This document shows positions 35,935 to 45,288 of a stretch of 64,000 nucleotides of DNA, piece after piece. The notes under the pieces are model-generated. The model had not been told where the DNA came from and made no database searches. It saw only the letters and a list, made by a program, of their open reading frames with translations. How positions within the stretch are numbered: position 1 is the stretch's first letter; each line of letters starts with the position of its first letter. The position numbers and the translations under genes were made by a program. Origin of the DNA: an uncultured Gemmatimonadota bacterium (lineage in GTDB: Bacteria > Gemmatimonadota > Gemmatimonadetes > Gemmatimonadales > Gemmatimonadaceae); assembly GCA_902826615.1 (NCBI GenBank), contig CADEFN010000004.1:124001-188000 (forward strand), read 5' to 3'.

Positions 35935-37455
35935 ATGAAACTCATCGAATGTGTTCCTAATTTCTCCGAAGGTCGTGACGCCAGCGTGATCGACGCCATT
36001 CGCGGCGCCATCGCCAGTGTAGAAGGAGTGGCGGTGCTCGATGTCTCGAGTGATCCGTCGCACCATCGCACCGTCATCACGTTTGTCGCGGGGATCGACG
36101 TGGTAGTCGAAGCAGCCTTTCGCGGAATGCGTGAGGCGGCCGCGCGCATCGACCTCGGCAAACATAAGGGCGAACACCCCCGCATCGGGGCGACCGATGT
36201 GGTCCCCTTCATTCCGCTCGACGGGGCCACCATGGACGACTGCATCGCCCTTGCGCGCGCGTTAGGCGCCCGGGTGGCGAGTGAGTTGGCGATTCCGGTT
36301 TACCTGTATGAACGGGCGGCCACACGCCCCGATCGCGAGAACCTGGCCGATGTGCGCCGAGGGGAGTTCGAGGGGCTGCGCACCGACATTGTGACCAACG
36401 CCAGCCGGCGCCCCGACTTCGGCGAACCACGGGTCCATCCCACCGCAGGTGCCACCGCCATCGGCGCGCGCCCCTTCCTCGTGGCCTACAACGTCTACCT
36501 CGGCGACAAAAGCAACCTGCCGGTGGCCAAGGAGGTCGCCAAGGCACTGCGTCACTCGTCAGGCGGATTGCGATACGTCAAGGGACTGGGGCTCGAAGTT
36601 GATGGCCAGGCGCAGGTGTCGATGAATCTCACCGACACCGAAAAGACCCCGCTCTACCGGGCCTTCGACATGGTCAAGATGGAGGCACAGGCCCACGGGG
36701 TGTCGCCCACCTGGAGCGAGGTGGTGGGACTGGTACCGGAGCGTGCCCTGTTTGAAACCGCGGCGCGGCATCTGCAGCTGCGTGGATTCACTCCCGAGTT
36801 GGTCCTGGAACGCAAGGTGCGCGCGGCGGTGAGTGGGGGCGAATCGCTGAGTGGGTTTGTGGCATCGGTGGCCGCGCCCACACCGGCCCCGGGCGGGGGA
36901 TCCGTCGCCGCCCATGTGGCGGCGTTAGGCGCAGCGCTCGCGCAGATGGTGGCCGGGCTCACGATCGGAAAGAAGAAATATGCCGGCGTCGAGGATGCCA
37001 TGAAGGAGATGGCACTCCAGGCCGCCGCGCTCGGCAACCAGCTCACCGCCCTGGTGGAGCGTGACGCGCGCGCCTATGACAGCGTGATGGCGGCCTATCG
37101 TCTTCCCAAGGAGAACGAGGAACAGCTCACCGCTCGTCAGGCAGCGGTGGACGCGGCCCTCCTCGATGCCGCGCGTGTCCCGCTGGAAACCGCACACGCC
37201 TGCGCTGGTGTCGCTCGCCTCGCTGCGCTCGCAGCCACCCAGGGCAACAGCAACGCGGTGTCAGACGCCGGTGTGGCCGCCCTGCTTGCTGAAGCGGCGT
37301 GCAAAGGCGCCGCCTATAACGTGCGCATCAACGTGGCGTCGTTGTCGGACAAGGGCGCCGGCGCGTCGCTGCTCGACGACCTGGCACAGGTACTGGCGGA
37401 CACCGTGCGGCTGGCCGGCGAAGCCACAGCGGCCGTGGAGAAGGCGATCGGCTAG
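35935..37455 (+). CDS. ftcD: Bifunctional glutamate formiminotransferase/cyclodeaminase
   Basis: A protein of 506 residues with two domains. Residues 1 to about 295 are the formiminotransferase (CVPNFSEGRD at the start, HHRTVITF, LGKHKGEHPRIGATDVVPF). Residues about 310-506 are the cyclodeaminase, starting FVASVAAPTPAPGGGSVAAH. In histidine degradation it transfers the formimino group from formiminoglutamate to tetrahydrofolate and then releases ammonia to give methenyl-tetrahydrofolate. A fused two-domain form is the rule in animals and occurs in some bacteria. No other hut genes are nearby. Confidence 0.93.
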   Translation: MKLIECVPNFSEGRDASVIDAIRGAIASVEGVAVLDVSSDPSHHRTVITFVAGIDVVVEAAFRGMREAAARIDLGKHKGEHPRIGATDVVPFIPLDGATMDDCIALARALGARVASELAIPVYLYERAATRPDRENLADVRRGEFEGLRTDIVTNASRRPDFGEPRVHPTAGATAIGARPFLVAYNVYLGDKSNLPVAKEVAKALRHSSGGLRYVKGLGLEVDGQAQVSMNLTDTEKTPLYRAFDMVKMEAQAHGVSPTWSEVVGLVPERALFETAARHLQLRGFTPELVLERKVRAAVSGGESLSGFVASVAAPTPAPGGGSVAAHVAALGAALAQMVAGLTIGKKKYAGVEDAMKEMALQAAALGNQLTALVERDARAYDSVMAAYRLPKENEEQLTARQAAVDAALLDAARVPLETAHACAGVARLAALAATQGNSNAVSDAGVAALLAEAACKGAAYNVRINVASLSDKGAGASLLDDLAQVLADTVRLAGEATAAVEKAIG

Positions 37456-37470
37456 GACGGGAGCAGAGAG

Positions 37471-37504
37471 ACGCGACACGTCGCCCGCGGCGGGCGTGTC
37501 GCGT
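37471..37504. terminator. Bidirectional terminator hairpin
   Basis: A perfect 10-bp inverted repeat (ACGCGACACG/CGTGTCGCGT) with a 14-base GC-rich loop lies exactly between the stops of the convergent ftcD and glycosyltransferase genes. There is no long T-run on either side. Confidence 0.6.
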
Positions 37505-39109
37505 TCAGTCGATCCGGTACAGCAACATCCCCTGACCGATCGCAGCAACGGGCGTGTAGGCATCCAGCCAATCGAAGGCCTCCGGGTGCATCTCCCACTG
37601 CCCGTTGCGCAGAGTGGCATCGCCGCGCGCGCGCAGCGTGGTGCTCACCGCGAACCACCCTTGCACCGGTGTGCCGCGCCGCCAGCGGGCTCGCACCGGC
37701 AAGCCATACATCTCCGGCACCGCACTGCCAAAATACGCGGTGGTCACACTGTCGATACCGCGCGTACGGAGGGTGTCACGCAGACGAAGCAGGTCCTGAC
37801 CCCAGTCGAGATCACTGTCCACGAGCACACGCTCCGGCTGACGCCCGGCCAGTTCACTGAAGTACGCCAACGGGTCCCGCACTGGCCAAACCGTCGACAG
37901 CAACCCAGCGATCGTACACAGGACGAGCATCCCGCGCCCCGCCGCAGAAGTGGCTCGCCGCCACGCCGCCGCGAAGGCCATGCCGCCGCACATCGCCAGC
38001 ACCAGAAAAACGGGGAGCACATGACGTGTGCCGATGTTGATCCGCGCCGGTATCGACACCGCAAGCACCGCCACGCAGGCGATGAGCGGGACGGCCAGCC
38101 GCCAGTCTCGCTCGCGTCGCAACCGCAGAACGGCGATCACCACACCGGCGAGCCCGAGCCCCAGCAACGTCAGCGGGGATTTCACAGCAATGCCCACAGG
38201 GAAAAACAATGCTCGGCCGTCCGCGTACGCTTCGCCCAGCAGATACGACGCGTGCCCGTACTCGTTATGCGACACGAGATCACGCAACCCCTGCACCAGT
38301 GTGGTCAGCGGCACGGGGACACCATGCCAGCGTCCCATCTGGAAACGATAGAGTGTCCACGCGGCCAGCGCCGCCACGCCGAACACCACGGGGAGCCCCT
38401 GCACGTGCGTCCGCGTCAGCAGGGCGGGACCGCGATCTCCCGCACGTGACAACCACCAGCGCACCACCAGTACCAGCACGACCGTCACGCCAAAAAACGC
38501 CACCGACGACAACTTGGCCGTCAGGGCAGCCATCCCCGCCAGGCCGAGCCAGGCGCTGCTGCGTGTGGTTGGGGTCTCGAGCCAGCGCGTGGCAGCGTAC
38601 AACAACGCCACAAAGGTGGCGGCCATCGCCATGTCCGTCGTCGCCACACCGGCATGCGCGAGCACAATCGGCGTGACGGAATACAAGGCGACCGCGATCA
38701 GCGCCTCAAACTCGCCGGCCAGCAGACGTGTCCAGCGCCACAACATGGCGGCAGCCAGCAGGAAAAACGGAATCACCCCGAGCCGGGCGAGGAAAAGCGT
38801 TTGCTCGGCGTTCTGTGCATGAATGATGGCCCGCCCTTCAGACCAGATGTCGGGCATCCCCTGGAAGCGGGCGCCGGCGAGCCAGGGGCCCAGCGCGACG
38901 GCGACGCGCGAGAGTGGCGGATGTTTGGGCTCCCACGTAAAGGTGCCCTTGTCCAGCAGCTCGATTCCCGCGGCGATATGCACCCCCTCATCGTAGGTCT
39001 CACTCAGCTGGACTGAGTTGGCGATGATCCGCGCCACGGACACCGCCACCAGGACAGCCGCCATCAGCCAGAGCCGCGGGGTTGCACCGGCGGACTTGAG
39101 GTGGGTCAT
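37505..39109 (-). CDS. GT-C family glycosyltransferase (ArnT/PMT-like membrane protein)
   Basis: A protein of 534 residues from the ATG at 39109. It has about ten membrane helices. The first periplasmic loop carries the acidic ETYDEGVHIAAG motif and EPKHPPLSR, typical of PMT/ArnT-like GT-C enzymes that move a sugar from a polyprenyl-phosphate carrier to an acceptor. The C-terminal ~130 residues are soluble and periplasmic (DLDWGQDLLRLRDTLRT). The acceptor is unknown. The 74 bases between it and map hold nothing I recognise. Confidence 0.8.
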   Translation of the reverse strand: MTHLKSAGATPRLWLMAAVLVAVSVARIIANSVQLSETYDEGVHIAAGIELLDKGTFTWEPKHPPLSRVAVALGPWLAGARFQGMPDIWSEGRAIIHAQNAEQTLFLARLGVIPFFLLAAAMLWRWTRLLAGEFEALIAVALYSVTPIVLAHAGVATTDMAMAATFVALLYAATRWLETPTTRSSAWLGLAGMAALTAKLSSVAFFGVTVVLVLVVRWWLSRAGDRGPALLTRTHVQGLPVVFGVAALAAWTLYRFQMGRWHGVPVPLTTLVQGLRDLVSHNEYGHASYLLGEAYADGRALFFPVGIAVKSPLTLLGLGLAGVVIAVLRLRRERDWRLAVPLIACVAVLAVSIPARINIGTRHVLPVFLVLAMCGGMAFAAAWRRATSAAGRGMLVLCTIAGLLSTVWPVRDPLAYFSELAGRQPERVLVDSDLDWGQDLLRLRDTLRTRGIDSVTTAYFGSAVPEMYGLPVRARWRRGTPVQGWFAVSTTLRARGDATLRNGQWEMHPEAFDWLDAYTPVAAIGQGMLLYRID

Positions 39110-39183
39110 GCGGTCAAGACGACTGAGACCGGTCCGGGGTCCCGGAGAGGCTGCACCGGAGCCGGGGCCCCGGTGGCCGGTGT

Positions 39184-39939
39184 TCAGGCTGCTCGAGTGA
39201 GGATGCGTGGCCCGGCGGGCGTCACCGCGATGGTGTGCTCGAAATGCGCCGAGCGCGACCCGTCCGCGGTGACAATGGTCCACTTGTCGGACAGGGTCCG
39301 GGTGGCGCTCCCCCCGATGTTCACCATCGGCTCAATCGCAATGGTGAGGCCGGGAAGCAGCTTGGGCCCCCGTTTGGGTTTCCCCTTGTTAGGCACCTGG
39401 GGGTCGCCATGCAACTTGCTGCCGACGTAGTGCCCAACGAGATCGTCCGCCACCGTGTAACCGGCAGGCCCCACCACGCCCCAGATCGCCGCGCCAATGT
39501 CACCGATGTGGTTGCCCACCAGTGCGGCAGCGATCCCGGCCTCCAGCGCGGCCTTCGTCGTGTCCATCAGACGCTGCATCTCGGCGCTGACCGTTCCCAC
39601 GCCGACGGTAATCGACGCATCGGTGAAATACCCCTCGAGCTTCACACCCACATCGAGCTTCACCAGATCGCCGTCGTGCAGGATCCGCTTGGCCGACGGG
39701 ATGCCGTGCACGATTTCCTCGTTCACGGAAATGCAGGCCGATCCGGGAAAGCCATACATCCCCTTGAACGCCGGCGTCGCGCCTTCGTGCGAGCGGATGA
39801 AGTGCTCCGTGGCGTCGTCCAGCTCCTTGGTGGAAATGCCGGGACGCACCAGCGTGCGGAGGTGCTCGTGAGTCAGCGCCAGGATATGCCCACCCCGCGC
39901 CATGATCTCGAGCTCGCGCTCCGACTTGAGGTGGGTCAC
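39184..39939 (-). CDS. map: Methionine aminopeptidase, type I
   Basis: A protein of 251 residues starting with GTG at 39939, overlapping the adk stop as GTGA. It removes the initiator Met from new proteins. Metal ligands are visible in LDVGVKLEGYFTDASIT (Asp), GHYVGSKLHGDP (His), TIAIEPMV (Glu) and SAHFEHTIAVT (His/Glu). The order secY-adk-map is the classic end of the spc ribosomal operon, though a terminator lies between secY and adk here. Confidence 0.95.
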   Translation of the reverse strand: MTHLKSERELEIMARGGHILALTHEHLRTLVRPGISTKELDDATEHFIRSHEGATPAFKGMYGFPGSACISVNEEIVHGIPSAKRILHDGDLVKLDVGVKLEGYFTDASITVGVGTVSAEMQRLMDTTKAALEAGIAAALVGNHIGDIGAAIWGVVGPAGYTVADDLVGHYVGSKLHGDPQVPNKGKPKRGPKLLPGLTIAIEPMVNIGGSATRTLSDKWTIVTADGSRSAHFEHTIAVTPAGPRILTRAA

Positions 39940-40583
39940 GTGCCTAACGCCTTGTGCACACGGGCGAGGACGTCGTCCAGCGAACCTACCGCGTCGATGG
40001 GCAGCACGTTTGCGCCCTGGGCACGATACCACGAAATCACCGGTGCGGTCTGCGCCTGGTACACCCGAAGGCGGTTCAGCACCGCTTCGGGTTCGTCGTC
40101 CTTGCGCCGCACCAGGGTGCCCTGTGGCTCGTGCCCATTCACCGCGCACTTCTCGCCCGGCTCTCGGCCAGTGAACGGCGTCTGGCATACGTCACACACC
40201 GTGCGCCCCGAAAGCCGCTTCACCAGTTCCTCGTCAGGCACCTCGAACAGCAGCACTCCCTTGAGGTCCTTCCCGATCTCCTTGAGCACCTTCGTAAGCC
40301 CTTCCGCCTGGGGGACCGTGCGCACGACACCGTCCAGAATCGCGCCCTTGGCCGCGGACGGCGCCGCCAGCGCCTCTTTCATGATGCCGAGGATGACGGA
40401 ATCGGGAACCAGATCACCCCGATCCATCGCGGCCTTTGCCTCAAGCCCGAGCGGTGTACCATCGCGCACGGCGGCGCGTAGCACGTCGCCCGTCGCGACC
40501 TTGGGGATGCCCAACTGCACGGCGAGTTTTTCGCCCTGGGTGCCTTTGCCCGCGCCTGGCGGGCCGAGGAGAACGAGGATCAT
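39936..40583 (-). CDS. adk: Adenylate kinase
   Basis: A protein of 215 residues. It interconverts ATP + AMP and 2 ADP. The P-loop GPPGAGKGTQ is at the N terminus, and the AMP-binding region reads ATGDVLRAAV. The LID carries Cys positions (TVCDVCQTPF and EKC) that suggest a structural zinc site as in Gram-positive-type long adenylate kinases, although the fourth ligand is less clear. map overlaps it by 4 bases. Confidence 0.96.
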   Translation of the reverse strand: MILVLLGPPGAGKGTQGEKLAVQLGIPKVATGDVLRAAVRDGTPLGLEAKAAMDRGDLVPDSVILGIMKEALAAPSAAKGAILDGVVRTVPQAEGLTKVLKEIGKDLKGVLLFEVPDEELVKRLSGRTVCDVCQTPFTGREPGEKCAVNGHEPQGTLVRRKDDEPEAVLNRLRVYQAQTAPVISWYRAQGANVLPIDAVGSLDDVLARVHKALGT

Positions 40584-40650
40584 CGCGTAAAACTAGAGGT
40601 GTCAGACGGGAACCGGCAAACCCGAGGACAATCCGGCCGGGTCCCGTCGC

Positions 40651-40692
40651 CAAAACAACGAGGCGCGAGCGACACGTTCGCGCTCACGCCTC
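40651..40692 (-). terminator. Terminator at the end of the spc operon, after secY
   Basis: On the minus strand a 12-bp stem (GAGGCGTGAGCG/CGCTCGCGCCTC with one G-T pair) and 9-base loop are followed by GTTGTTTTG. It starts 28 bases after the secY stop, so it should end or attenuate the ribosomal-protein transcript before adk-map. Confidence 0.8.
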
Positions 40693-40720
40693 CGTTCCAA
40701 TCCTAGCAAAAGCCGCGCGG

Positions 40721-42055
40721 CTAGAACCCGCCGGTAGCGCCCTGACGTCCGCGGAAGCGCACACGACCCTTCTTCATGAAGCCGTCGTACTTGCGGAGCA
40801 GCAGGTGCTGCTGCATCTGCGCCATCGTATCGAGCGCCACACCCACGACAATCAGCAACGAGGTGCCACCAAAGCGGAACGGCACGTTGATCCACTTGGC
40901 GATGATCACCGGAAAGAGGGCGATGGCGGTGAGGAACAACGCACCCGGCAACGTGATGCGGGTGACCACTTGCTCGATGTAGTCCGCCGTCTTCGCCCCA
41001 GGCTTCACGCCCGGGATGAAGCCACCCTGCTTCTTCAGGTTTTCCGCCAGGTCGATCGGATTGAAGATGATCGACGTGTAGAAGTACGTGAAGAAGAGGA
41101 TCAGGAGCGCCGAAATGATGAGGTACGGCCAGGTCCCTTCGGCGAAGATGTCGGCAATACGCTGCAGCTCGGGACGCCCTGAGAACTGCGCCAACGCGCC
41201 CGGCACCACAATCACCGACTGCGCAAACACGATCGGCATCACACCCGCCGAATTGATGCGGAGCGGAATGAAGTTCCGCGCCGCTTCACGCATGCGGCCG
41301 CGTGCCATGGTGCGTTGCGGGATCTGGATCAGCACGCGCCGTGCGGCCAGCGTGAGGGCCACAACACCGGCCACGACGCCAAGCATGACGACGGCGAGAA
41401 CCACGACCGAGAATGCACCAACCGCGCCGGTCGTCACGAAGTTGAACGTCTGGAAGATCGCGCCCCAGAACCGTTCGACGATCGAGAAGAAGATGATCAG
41501 CGAGGCGCCATTCCCGAGCCCTCGTTCCGTGATCTGCTCACCCAGCCACATCACGAAGATGGCGCCGGCGGTGAGGATCAGCGACATCTGCAACCGGAAA
41601 CCGAACCCGGGGTTGGCCACCGCGCCTTGCAGCGATTCGGTGAACAGGGCAAAGCCCCATGCCTGCACCAGCGCGAGGATCACGGTGAAGTACCGCGTCC
41701 ACTGCGTGATTTTCTTCCGGCCCTCTTCGTCCTTGTTCATCTTGTCGAGGGACGGAATCAGCACCGTCCCGATTTGCGCAAAGATCGACGCCGAGATGTA
41801 CGGCATGATACCAAGCGCAAAGACGGTGGCCCGGGAGAGGCCACCACCGACGAACAGGTCGTACAGACCCAGCAGGCCGTTGCCTTGCTGGTTCTGGAAG
41901 AAGTCCAGGAGTGCTACGGCATCGACGCCGGGCGCAGTGACATGCGACCCGACCCGGTACAGCAGCAGGCACCAGAACGTGAAGACGATCTTCTCCCACA
42001 GCTCCGGCGTATTGCGAATGTTCGCCAGCGCCTGGGCGGGATTGGACTGCGCCAT
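40721..42055 (-). CDS. secY: Protein translocase subunit SecY
   Basis: A protein of 444 residues with ten membrane helices; it forms the protein-conducting channel with SecE and SecG. Typical strings are VDAVALLDFF (plug region nearby), GIMPYISASIFAQIG and the cytoplasmic loop GQQ-equivalent region GEQITERGLGNGASLIIF. The C-terminal tail is basic (GFMKKGRVRFRGRQG). It is the last gene of the spc operon, directly after rplO with no gap. Confidence 0.97.
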   Translation of the reverse strand: MAQSNPAQALANIRNTPELWEKIVFTFWCLLLYRVGSHVTAPGVDAVALLDFFQNQQGNGLLGLYDLFVGGGLSRATVFALGIMPYISASIFAQIGTVLIPSLDKMNKDEEGRKKITQWTRYFTVILALVQAWGFALFTESLQGAVANPGFGFRLQMSLILTAGAIFVMWLGEQITERGLGNGASLIIFFSIVERFWGAIFQTFNFVTTGAVGAFSVVVLAVVMLGVVAGVVALTLAARRVLIQIPQRTMARGRMREAARNFIPLRINSAGVMPIVFAQSVIVVPGALAQFSGRPELQRIADIFAEGTWPYLIISALLILFFTYFYTSIIFNPIDLAENLKKQGGFIPGVKPGAKTADYIEQVVTRITLPGALFLTAIALFPVIIAKWINVPFRFGGTSLLIVVGVALDTMAQMQQHLLLRKYDGFMKKGRVRFRGRQGATGGF

Positions 42056-42523
42056 TTACTCCTCGATGCGGCCGCCGGCAGCGACGATCTTCTCACGAGC
42101 GGCGCCGCTGACCTTGAGACCGCGAATGGTGTACGCGGACGAGACTTCGCCATTGGCCAGCAACTTCACCGGCCCTGTGCGCAGCTTCACGAGCCCTGCC
42201 TTGGCAAGTGCCTCGGGGGAAATTTCGTTCCCCTCCACACGCGTCAAGTCGTCGAGCCCAATAATCTGGTAGCTGGTACGAAAGCGTGCGTTGTTGAAAC
42301 CGCGCTTCGGAATCCGGCGCGTGAGCGGCATCTGCCCGCCCTCGAAGCCCGGCTTGCCGCCGCCCGGTCCACCATGTCCCGCACGCGCCATGGAGCCCTT
42401 GTGCCCCTTGCCCGCCGTCTTGCCTGTGCCCGAGCCCGGACCGCGACCCAGACGCTTGCGATCGCGATGCGATCCCGGCGCTGCTTTGAGGTTGTGGAGC
42501 CCGATCTTTTCCTGGGTAGCCAC
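42056..42523 (-). CDS. rplO: 50S ribosomal protein L15
   Basis: A protein of 155 residues, of usual length. N-terminal LHNLKAAPGSHRDRKRLGRGPGSGTGKTAGKGHKG is the L15 signature (quoted in part), followed by a GFEGGQMPL motif and the C-terminal globular domain ending GAAREKIVAAGG. It is a late-assembly 23S rRNA-binding protein. It lies between rpmD and secY. Confidence 0.97.
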   Translation of the reverse strand: MATQEKIGLHNLKAAPGSHRDRKRLGRGPGSGTGKTAGKGHKGSMARAGHGGPGGGKPGFEGGQMPLTRRIPKRGFNNARFRTSYQIIGLDDLTRVEGNEISPEALAKAGLVKLRTGPVKLLANGEVSSAYTIRGLKVSGAAREKIVAAGGRIEE

Positions 42524-42528
42524 GTTTC

Positions 42529-42783
42529 TTACTCCTTGATCGGCGACACCTGAACCAGGTGCCGCACCTTCTTGAGCGCCCCGCGCAACTGCGGGGTGTC
42601 CTTCTGAATCACCGTGTCCTGATGGTGCCGCAGACCCAGCGACTCCAGCACCAGGCGCATTTTCCAGCTGTGCCCGATTCCGCTACGGACCTGTGTCACC
42701 TTCACCAGGCCGCCCGTCGGGGCTTCTTCCTTCGGGGTATGCTGTGGACCGCGGCTGCGGTGCCACACAAATGTTCTAGGCAT
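42529..42783 (-). CDS. rpmD: 50S ribosomal protein L30
   Basis: A protein of 84 residues. The L30 core starts at [11 protein letters not shown] (residue 27) and includes [13 protein letters not shown] and KKVRHLVQV. The ~26-residue N-terminal stretch before it ([20 protein letters not shown]...) is longer than in most bacteria, where L30 has about 60 residues. The ATG at 42783 overlaps the rpsE stop by 8 bases; no better internal start with a Shine-Dalgarno sequence was seen. Confidence 0.92.
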   Translation of the reverse strand: MPRTFVWHRSRGPQHTPKEEAPTGGLVKVTQVRSGIGHSWKMRLVLESLGLRHHQDTVIQKDTPQLRGALKKVRHLVQVSPIKE

Positions 42784-43534
42784 TGACGCCCTCCTTGGCC
42801 TTGTGCCTCGGCGTGTAGCGCAACGCGCTCACTTCGAGACCCCGCTCGCGGGCGATCTGCTCGACCGTCGTGAGCTGCTGCAGGCCATCAAAAGCCGCCC
42901 GCACCATGTTGTGCGGATTCGTGGAGCCTAACGACTTGGTGAGGATGTCGGAGATGCCGACGCACTCCATCACCGCGCGCACCGCACCACCAGCGATCAC
43001 ACCGGCACCTGGCGCAGCCGGCTTCATCAACACCTTGCCGGCGCCATGATGCCCAACGACTTCGTGCGGGATGGTGGCCCCGGTCAGCGGGATCTGCACC
43101 ATGCGCTTGCGCGCTCCTTCCACCGCCTTGCGGACGGCTTCAGAAACTTCGTTGGCCTTCCCCGTCGAGAACCCGACCTTCCCCTGGCCATCGCCGACGG
43201 CGACGAGCGCGTTGAAGGAGAAACGACGGCCACCCTTCACCACTTTGGCGACACGGTTGATGGCTACCACATTCTCAATGAGATCGGAGCCGCCTTCGCC
43301 ACGACCCTGAGGCTCGCCACCACGGCCACCACGGCCGCCGTCGCGTCCACCCCCGGGACCGCCGCCTTCACCGCGTCCACGGCCAGCACCGCCGCCGGGA
43401 CCGCCGCGACCACCGCCGCCCTGACCGCCGCGGCCACGACCGCCGCCGGGGCCACCGCGGCCGCCACCACCGCCACTGCGGGCGCTCCGCTGCTGCGGGA
43501 CGGCTTGCTGCTCACCTGTCTTGTTTTCGGCCAT
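42776..43534 (-). CDS. rpsE: 30S ribosomal protein S5 with Gly/Arg-rich N-terminal extension
   Basis: A protein of 252 residues from the ATG at 43534. The S5 core begins near residue 84 ([21 protein letters not shown]) and includes [13 protein letters not shown] and the C-terminal [11 protein letters not shown]. Before it lies a low-complexity extension, residues about 20-82, made almost only of Gly and Arg with Pro and Gln ([15 protein letters not shown] pattern), like a eukaryotic RGG box. Bacterial S5 normally has about 165 residues. S5 takes part in decoding fidelity; the extension would protrude from the 30S body and may bind RNA. Confidence 0.95.
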   Translation of the reverse strand: MAENKTGEQQAVPQQRSARSGGGGGRGGPGGGRGRGGQGGGGRGGPGGGAGRGRGEGGGPGGGRDGGRGGRGGEPQGRGEGGSDLIENVVAINRVAKVVKGGRRFSFNALVAVGDGQGKVGFSTGKANEVSEAVRKAVEGARKRMVQIPLTGATIPHEVVGHHGAGKVLMKPAAPGAGVIAGGAVRAVMECVGISDILTKSLGSTNPHNMVRAAFDGLQQLTTVEQIARERGLEVSALRYTPRHKAKEGVNA

Positions 43535-43535
43535 A

Positions 43536-43892
43536 TCAGAACTCCAGTCCGCCCTCGCGGGCGCCATCGGCCAGCGCCTTCACGCGGCCGTGATATCGGA
43601 AACCCGCGCGATCGAAGGTGACCTTCGAGATCCCCGCGGCCTTTGCCTTCTCGGCCAGAGACTTCCCGACGAGGGACGCCTTCTCTGTCTTCTTGCCGGA
43701 CATGCCGTTGTCGCCAACCGTCATGATGGTCTTGTGCGTCACATCGTCTACTAACTGCGCGTAGATGTGCTTGAGCGACCGGAACACGACCAGCCGCGGA
43801 CGCTCGCCCGTGCCGCTGACCTTCTTGCGGACACGAAGGTGCCGACGGTAGCGCTGTTCTTCGGCGGTCTTCGGAATCGGAATACGGCGCAT
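43536..43892 (-). CDS. rplR: 50S ribosomal protein L18
   Basis: A protein of 118 residues, of usual length. Basic N terminus ([21 protein letters not shown]) then [13 protein letters not shown] and the C-terminal [26 protein letters not shown], typical of L18, which binds 5S rRNA. The start ATG at 43892 overlaps the rplF stop by one base (TAATG-type junction). Confidence 0.97.
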   Translation of the reverse strand: MRRIPIPKTAEEQRYRRHLRVRKKVSGTGERPRLVVFRSLKHIYAQLVDDVTHKTIMTVGDNGMSGKKTEKASLVGKSLAEKAKAAGISKVTFDRAGFRYHGRVKALADGAREGGLEF

Positions 43893-44431
43893 TACTTGCC
43901 TCCTGCCTTGCCCGCCTTCCGGCGAACCACTTCGTTGCTGTAGCGCACGCCTTTGCCCTTGTAGGGTTCCGGCTTGCGGAGTTTGCGAATCTCGGAGGCC
44001 ACGCGGCCCACCGCTTCCTTGTCAGCGCCTTCGATAATCACCGTGGTCGGCTGCGGCGCGGTCAGCTTGACCCCGGCCGGCGCCTTCACCTCGATGGTGT
44101 GCGAGTAGCCTAACGACATCAGCAACCCGTAGGGCTTCACCTCGGCCTTGTAGCCGACGCCCGTGATCTCGAGCTGCTTGCTGTAGCCCTTCGTCACCCC
44201 TTCGACCATGTTGGCCATCAGGGTGCGCGACAACCCATGCAATGCCTTGTGCCGCGACTCATCCGAGGGCCGCGACACGGTGATCGTGTTGTCGGCCATC
44301 GCAATCAGCATGTCCGGGTGGAACACCCGGTTCAGTTCACCCTTCGGGCCCTTCACGCTCACGTGTGAGCCTTCGATCTTTACCGTCACGCCGCCGGGCA
44401 CACTCACCGGCCGCTTGCCAATTCGAGACAT
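43892..44431 (-). CDS. rplF: 50S ribosomal protein L6
   Basis: A protein of 179 residues. It begins [20 protein letters not shown] and ends [27 protein letters not shown] (quoted in part), both L6 signatures. It binds 23S rRNA near the factor-binding site. The gene is in the canonical order rpsH-rplF-rplR. Confidence 0.97.
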   Translation of the reverse strand: MSRIGKRPVSVPGGVTVKIEGSHVSVKGPKGELNRVFHPDMLIAMADNTITVSRPSDESRHKALHGLSRTLMANMVEGVTKGYSKQLEITGVGYKAEVKPYGLLMSLGYSHTIEVKAPAGVKLTAPQPTTVIIEGADKEAVGRVASEIRKLRKPEPYKGKGVRYSNEVVRRKAGKAGGK

Positions 44432-44443
44432 TGATCGCCCCCC

Positions 44444-44842
44444 TTACCAGACCAGGGCGAGTAATTCGCCCCCGGTGTGTGCCTTGCGGGCGTCGCCATC
44501 CGACATCACACCACGCGAGGTGCTCAGAATGGCCATCCCGAGTCCGTTGCGGACACGCGGAATGTCCGACGCCGGCACGTACTTGCGCAGGCCGGGGGTC
44601 GACACGCGCCGCATCTCGCGAATCACCGACTGGCCGCCGGCGTATTTCAGGATGACGCGTAGAACCGGATGCCCCTCGGCGCTCTCCACCAGGCGATAGT
44701 CCTGGATGTAGCTGTTCTCCTTGAGGATCCGGGCGATCTCGGACTTCATCTTCGAAGCCGGCATATCCACGCGACGATGCTTCGATCCGCAAGCATTGCG
44801 GATCCGCGTGAGCATATCGGCGATCGGGTCAGTCATGCTCAT
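44444..44842 (-). CDS. rpsH: 30S ribosomal protein S8
   Basis: A protein of 132 residues. N-terminal MTDPIADMLTRIRNA and C-terminal STSRGVMSDGDARK are S8 signatures. S8 is a primary 16S rRNA binder and, in E. coli, the translational repressor of the spc operon. Upstream lies a 129-base gap containing 9-bp tandem repeats. Confidence 0.97.
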   Translation of the reverse strand: MSMTDPIADMLTRIRNACGSKHRRVDMPASKMKSEIARILKENSYIQDYRLVESAEGHPVLRVILKYAGGQSVIREMRRVSTPGLRKYVPASDIPRVRNGLGMAILSTSRGVMSDGDARKAHTGGELLALVW

Positions 44843-44903
44843 TCGGTTTCTCTCTCTCCTCCCGTATCCTCTCGGACGCGAAGGAATTGGTGTACAGGGT
44901 GAA

Positions 44904-44967
44904 TCGTGCTGCTCGTGCTGTTCGTGCTTCCCGTGCTTCTCGTGCTTCCCGTGCTTCCCGTGCCTCT
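44904..44967. repeat. Degenerate 9-bp tandem repeats in the rpsN-rpsH gap
   Basis: On the minus strand about seven head-to-tail copies of a 9-base unit close to GAAGCACGG (variants GAGGCACGG, GAAGCACGA, ACAGCACGA, GCAGCACGA). They fill most of the gap between rpsN and rpsH. There is no open frame with protein character. The same unit recurs in other ribosomal-protein gaps of this window. Confidence 0.85.
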
Positions 44968-44971
44968 GCCC

Positions 44972-45277
44972 TTACCAGCTTGCCTTCCGTACCCCGGGGA
45001 TCAGCCCGTTGAGTGCCATCTCCCGGAACGCCATGCGCCCGAGACCAAAGAACCCTTCGAATCCGCGCGAACGCCCGGACATCGAGCAGCGGTTGCGATA
45101 CCGCGTGGCCGACGAATTCCGCGGCAGCTTGCGCAGCTTCGAATACGCCGCCTCGCGTGCCTCGTCGGTGGTCTTCGGGTTCTTCACGATCGCCAGAAGG
45201 GCTTTGCGCTTCTCACGGTATTTCGTGATCAGCACTTTGCGTTCGGCGTTCTTTACCAGCTTGCTCGTCTTGGCCAT
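44972..45277 (-). CDS. rpsN: 30S ribosomal protein S14
   Basis: A protein of 101 residues, the long zinc-free form: it lacks the CxxC pairs of the short S14. It begins [19 protein letters not shown] and contains [26 protein letters not shown], with the C-terminal [11 protein letters not shown]. It is a late-assembly 30S head protein, between rplE and rpsH as usual. Confidence 0.96.
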   Translation of the reverse strand: MAKTSKLVKNAERKVLITKYREKRKALLAIVKNPKTTDEAREAAYSKLRKLPRNSSATRYRNRCSMSGRSRGFEGFFGLGRMAFREMALNGLIPGVRKASW

Positions 45278-45288
45278 GTGGCGTCTCC

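Noticed and set aside
41315-42553. 412-codon plus-strand open frame antisense to secY and rplO
   Set aside because: His/Asp/Arg-rich shadow of secY/rplO; no recognisable domain.
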